In this document: in pieces, positions 62,873 through 64,000 of the stretch | How positions within the stretch are numbered: the first letter of the stretch is position 1 | Layout: each line of letters opens with the position of its first letter | From: Bacteroidota bacterium | Lineage (GTDB): Bacteria; Bacteroidota; Bacteroidia; Flavobacteriales; Flavobacteriaceae | Direction: 5' to 3' | NCBI GenBank assembly: GCA_023387965.1 | Contig: JAEWHE010000014.1 | Span: 370,064-434,063, forward strand | DNA length: 64,000 nt | Notes under the pieces: generated by a model | What the model saw: the letters and a program-made list of their open reading frames with translations, nothing else | Told to the model about the DNA's origin: nothing | Databases searched by the model: none | Position numbers and translations under genes: made by a program

Positions 62873-63286
62873 ATGGGAAAAGTAGCCGACATCAAAACCA
62901 AACCAACTGAGAAATCAGTTGAAGAATATTTAAACGCCATTGAAGAAACGCAAAAACGAACCGACAGCTTTCAATTACTTGAACTATTTAAAAAAGTAAC
63001 CCAAGAAAAACCTAAAATGTGGGGAGCGTCATTGATTGGTTTCGGCGATTTAAGGTACAAAAGCCCGGCAACAGGTCGAGAAGTCGATTGGTTTAAAATC
63101 GGATTTTCACCACGAAAGGCGAATATCTCGCTGCATTTGGCTACAAATCTAGAAACACTTCGACCGGAACTCGAACAATTAGGAAAACATAAAACTGGAG
63201 CAGGATGTTTGTACATTAATAAATTGGCTGACGTCCAACTTAACATTCTAGAACAAATCGTAGAAAAAGCGCTTCAATCCAAATAA
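62873..63286 (+). CDS. DUF1801-family protein (YdhG-like)
   Basis: Small protein of 137 aa. The segments SLIGFGDLRYKSPATGREVDWFKIGFSPRKANISLHL and GKHKTGAGCLYINKLADVQLNILEQIV are typical of DUF1801, a family related to YdhG with unknown biochemical function. It has no signal peptide. It likely belongs to the BrkB-reductase operon, with 26 bp between stop and start. Confidence 0.85.
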   Translation: MGKVADIKTKPTEKSVEEYLNAIEETQKRTDSFQLLELFKKVTQEKPKMWGASLIGFGDLRYKSPATGREVDWFKIGFSPRKANISLHLATNLETLRPELEQLGKHKTGAGCLYINKLADVQLNILEQIVEKALQSK

Positions 63287-63302
63287 CCAAGCAAAACCCC
63301 CA

Positions 63303-63818
63303 ATGGAAAAATACCTCCGACAACTAATTTCCATAGAATTCGAAGACAAGAAAGAAATCTTCACCGGATTTCTCATCGATTTCACCGAAGATTGGATACT
63401 CCTGCGAAACAACCCCATCGATTTCATCGTCGACGGCTATACTATATTAAGGAACAAAAACCTAAAATCCATCATCCAAGACGATGATCACGAATTCACC
63501 GAACGCGTCATCAAACTCAAAAAACTCAACACAAGCGCCGAAGAAACCATTCCACTGTCGGATTTTAAAACCATTATCACATTCATCGCCCGCAAACATT
63601 CCATCTTCCAGATTGCCAAACGATCGGACAAAACCGTTTATCTTGGCAAACTAACTAACATCGACCAAAAAGATTTCACAATCGAATTCCTCTCCCCAGA
63701 TGCAATATTCGATGGCGAAATGACCATCAAAACCAGCAAAGTTCGCGTCATTGAGTTTGATACCGACTATATCAACTCACTAAAACTCGTCTTAGCCGAC
63801 AACCAACGCAGCCAATAA
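63303..63818 (+). CDS. Hypothetical protein, C-ending-codon rich
   Basis: Protein of 171 aa with no signal peptide and no recognised family. The N-terminal 60 residues alternate hydrophobic and polar residues in a way that suggests a small beta barrel (LISIEFEDKKEIFTGFLIDF...ILLRNNPIDFIVDGYTIL), perhaps an SH3- or Sm-like fold. A second similar stretch follows at 110-160. Codons ending in C (ATC, TTC, AAC, GAC) are far commoner than in neighbouring genes. It starts 16 bp after the DUF1801 stop. Confidence 0.7.
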   Translation: MEKYLRQLISIEFEDKKEIFTGFLIDFTEDWILLRNNPIDFIVDGYTILRNKNLKSIIQDDDHEFTERVIKLKKLNTSAEETIPLSDFKTIITFIARKHSIFQIAKRSDKTVYLGKLTNIDQKDFTIEFLSPDAIFDGEMTIKTSKVRVIEFDTDYINSLKLVLADNQRSQ

Positions 63819-63879
63819 CCAACAAAGTTGATACTATATATAAGGAGCGAATCGCCGTTTTGCATCAGTAAAGGCAGAT

Positions 63880-63954
63880 TCCCGTCCTATTCCAGCTCCG
63901 GATTTTTTTTTGGAAAGAAAAAAAATCCGGGAGCTTTCCCTACGGCCGGGGCTA
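63880..63954 (-). repeat. Interspersed palindromic element, copy R5
   Basis: On the minus strand it runs TAGCCCCGGCC to GGACGGGA, with a stem CTCCCGGATT plus T-run facing A-run plus AATCCGGAG. End sequences match the other copies in position and type. Nothing else is seen between the last gene and the window end. Confidence 0.7.
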
Positions 63955-64000
63955 AAAGAGTAGGGGTTTAGGCATTTTTGTAAACTTAAGGAGCAAGGCA

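Noticed and set aside
1..64000. tRNA, rRNA, transposase or integrase genes
   Set aside because: No sequence with the expected conserved arms, core regions or catalytic motifs was recognised; a covariance-model scan would be needed to exclude a missed tRNA.

Overview
The window looks like chromosome from a member of the Flavobacteriaceae (Bacteroidota), most likely Flavobacterium or a close relative. The DNA is AT-rich, initiation sites are A/T-rich with little Shine-Dalgarno signal, and several genes carry the Bacteroidota promoter pattern TTG/TTTG - about 20 bp - TAnnTTTG. The gene content is also typical of the group: outer-membrane TonB receptors with a carboxypeptidase-like N-terminal domain, a DUF4249 lipoprotein, a DUF5723 protein, secreted M1 and S9 peptidases, and flavobacterial palindromic intergenic repeats. 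No rRNA, tRNA, CRISPR array or transposase gene was recognised.

Layout. 1-6.9 kb: a PAS sensor histidine kinase cut by the window edge, CorA, a HEAT-repeat DNA alkylation repair protein, the Kup potassium transporter and a bestrophin-like channel. 7-19.3 kb: RecG, an M1 aminopeptidase, a TonB-type outer-membrane protein, an ArsC-like reductase, a CPBP protease overlapping menE, a second M1 peptidase and a methyltransferase. 19.7-24.6 kb: a TonB receptor with a DUF4249 lipoprotein, a ferritin-like stress protein and an SDR oxidoreductase. 24.7-31 kb: a divergently transcribed, LexA-like self-cleaving regulator facing a translationally coupled imuA-imuB-dnaE2 mutagenesis cassette, visibly richer in G+C than its surroundings. 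31-41.5 kb: a transglutaminase-like protein, an SGNH lipoprotein, dipeptidyl peptidase IV, a PLP gamma-lyase/synthase with a divergent Lrp regulator, NhaA and dihydrolipoyl dehydrogenase. 41.6-47.8 kb: an orphan secreted protein, a repeat-rich gap holding a decayed copy of the comM 3' end, comM, a CoA-disulfide-reductase-like flavoprotein, and a GNAT-racemase pair behind a long leader. 47.8-57.7 kb: a minus-strand block (DsbD, TilS, PabB, zinc peptidase, membrane protein, aldehyde dehydrogenase, DUF5723 protein, RluA-type synthase). 57.7-64 kb: a nonsense-interrupted four-helix-bundle gene framed by inverted 9-bp repeat arrays, PanB, a lipoprotein, L-serine dehydratase, BrkB, an FMN reductase, a DUF1801 protein and a hypothetical protein.

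Most of the window is housekeeping, transport and secreted-protease content. The parts that ordinary genes do not explain are: (i) a family of interspersed palindromic elements (five copies plus one of a sister type), (ii) 9-bp TTAGACnnn arrays, two of which flank the broken four-helix-bundle gene in inverted orientation, (iii) tandem ATCATAAATC-type repeats directly upstream of three start codons, (iv) the comM 3'-end relic, (v) the self-cleaving regulator and its inverted repeat in front of the mutagenesis cassette, and (vi) the long leader of the GNAT-racemase operon.
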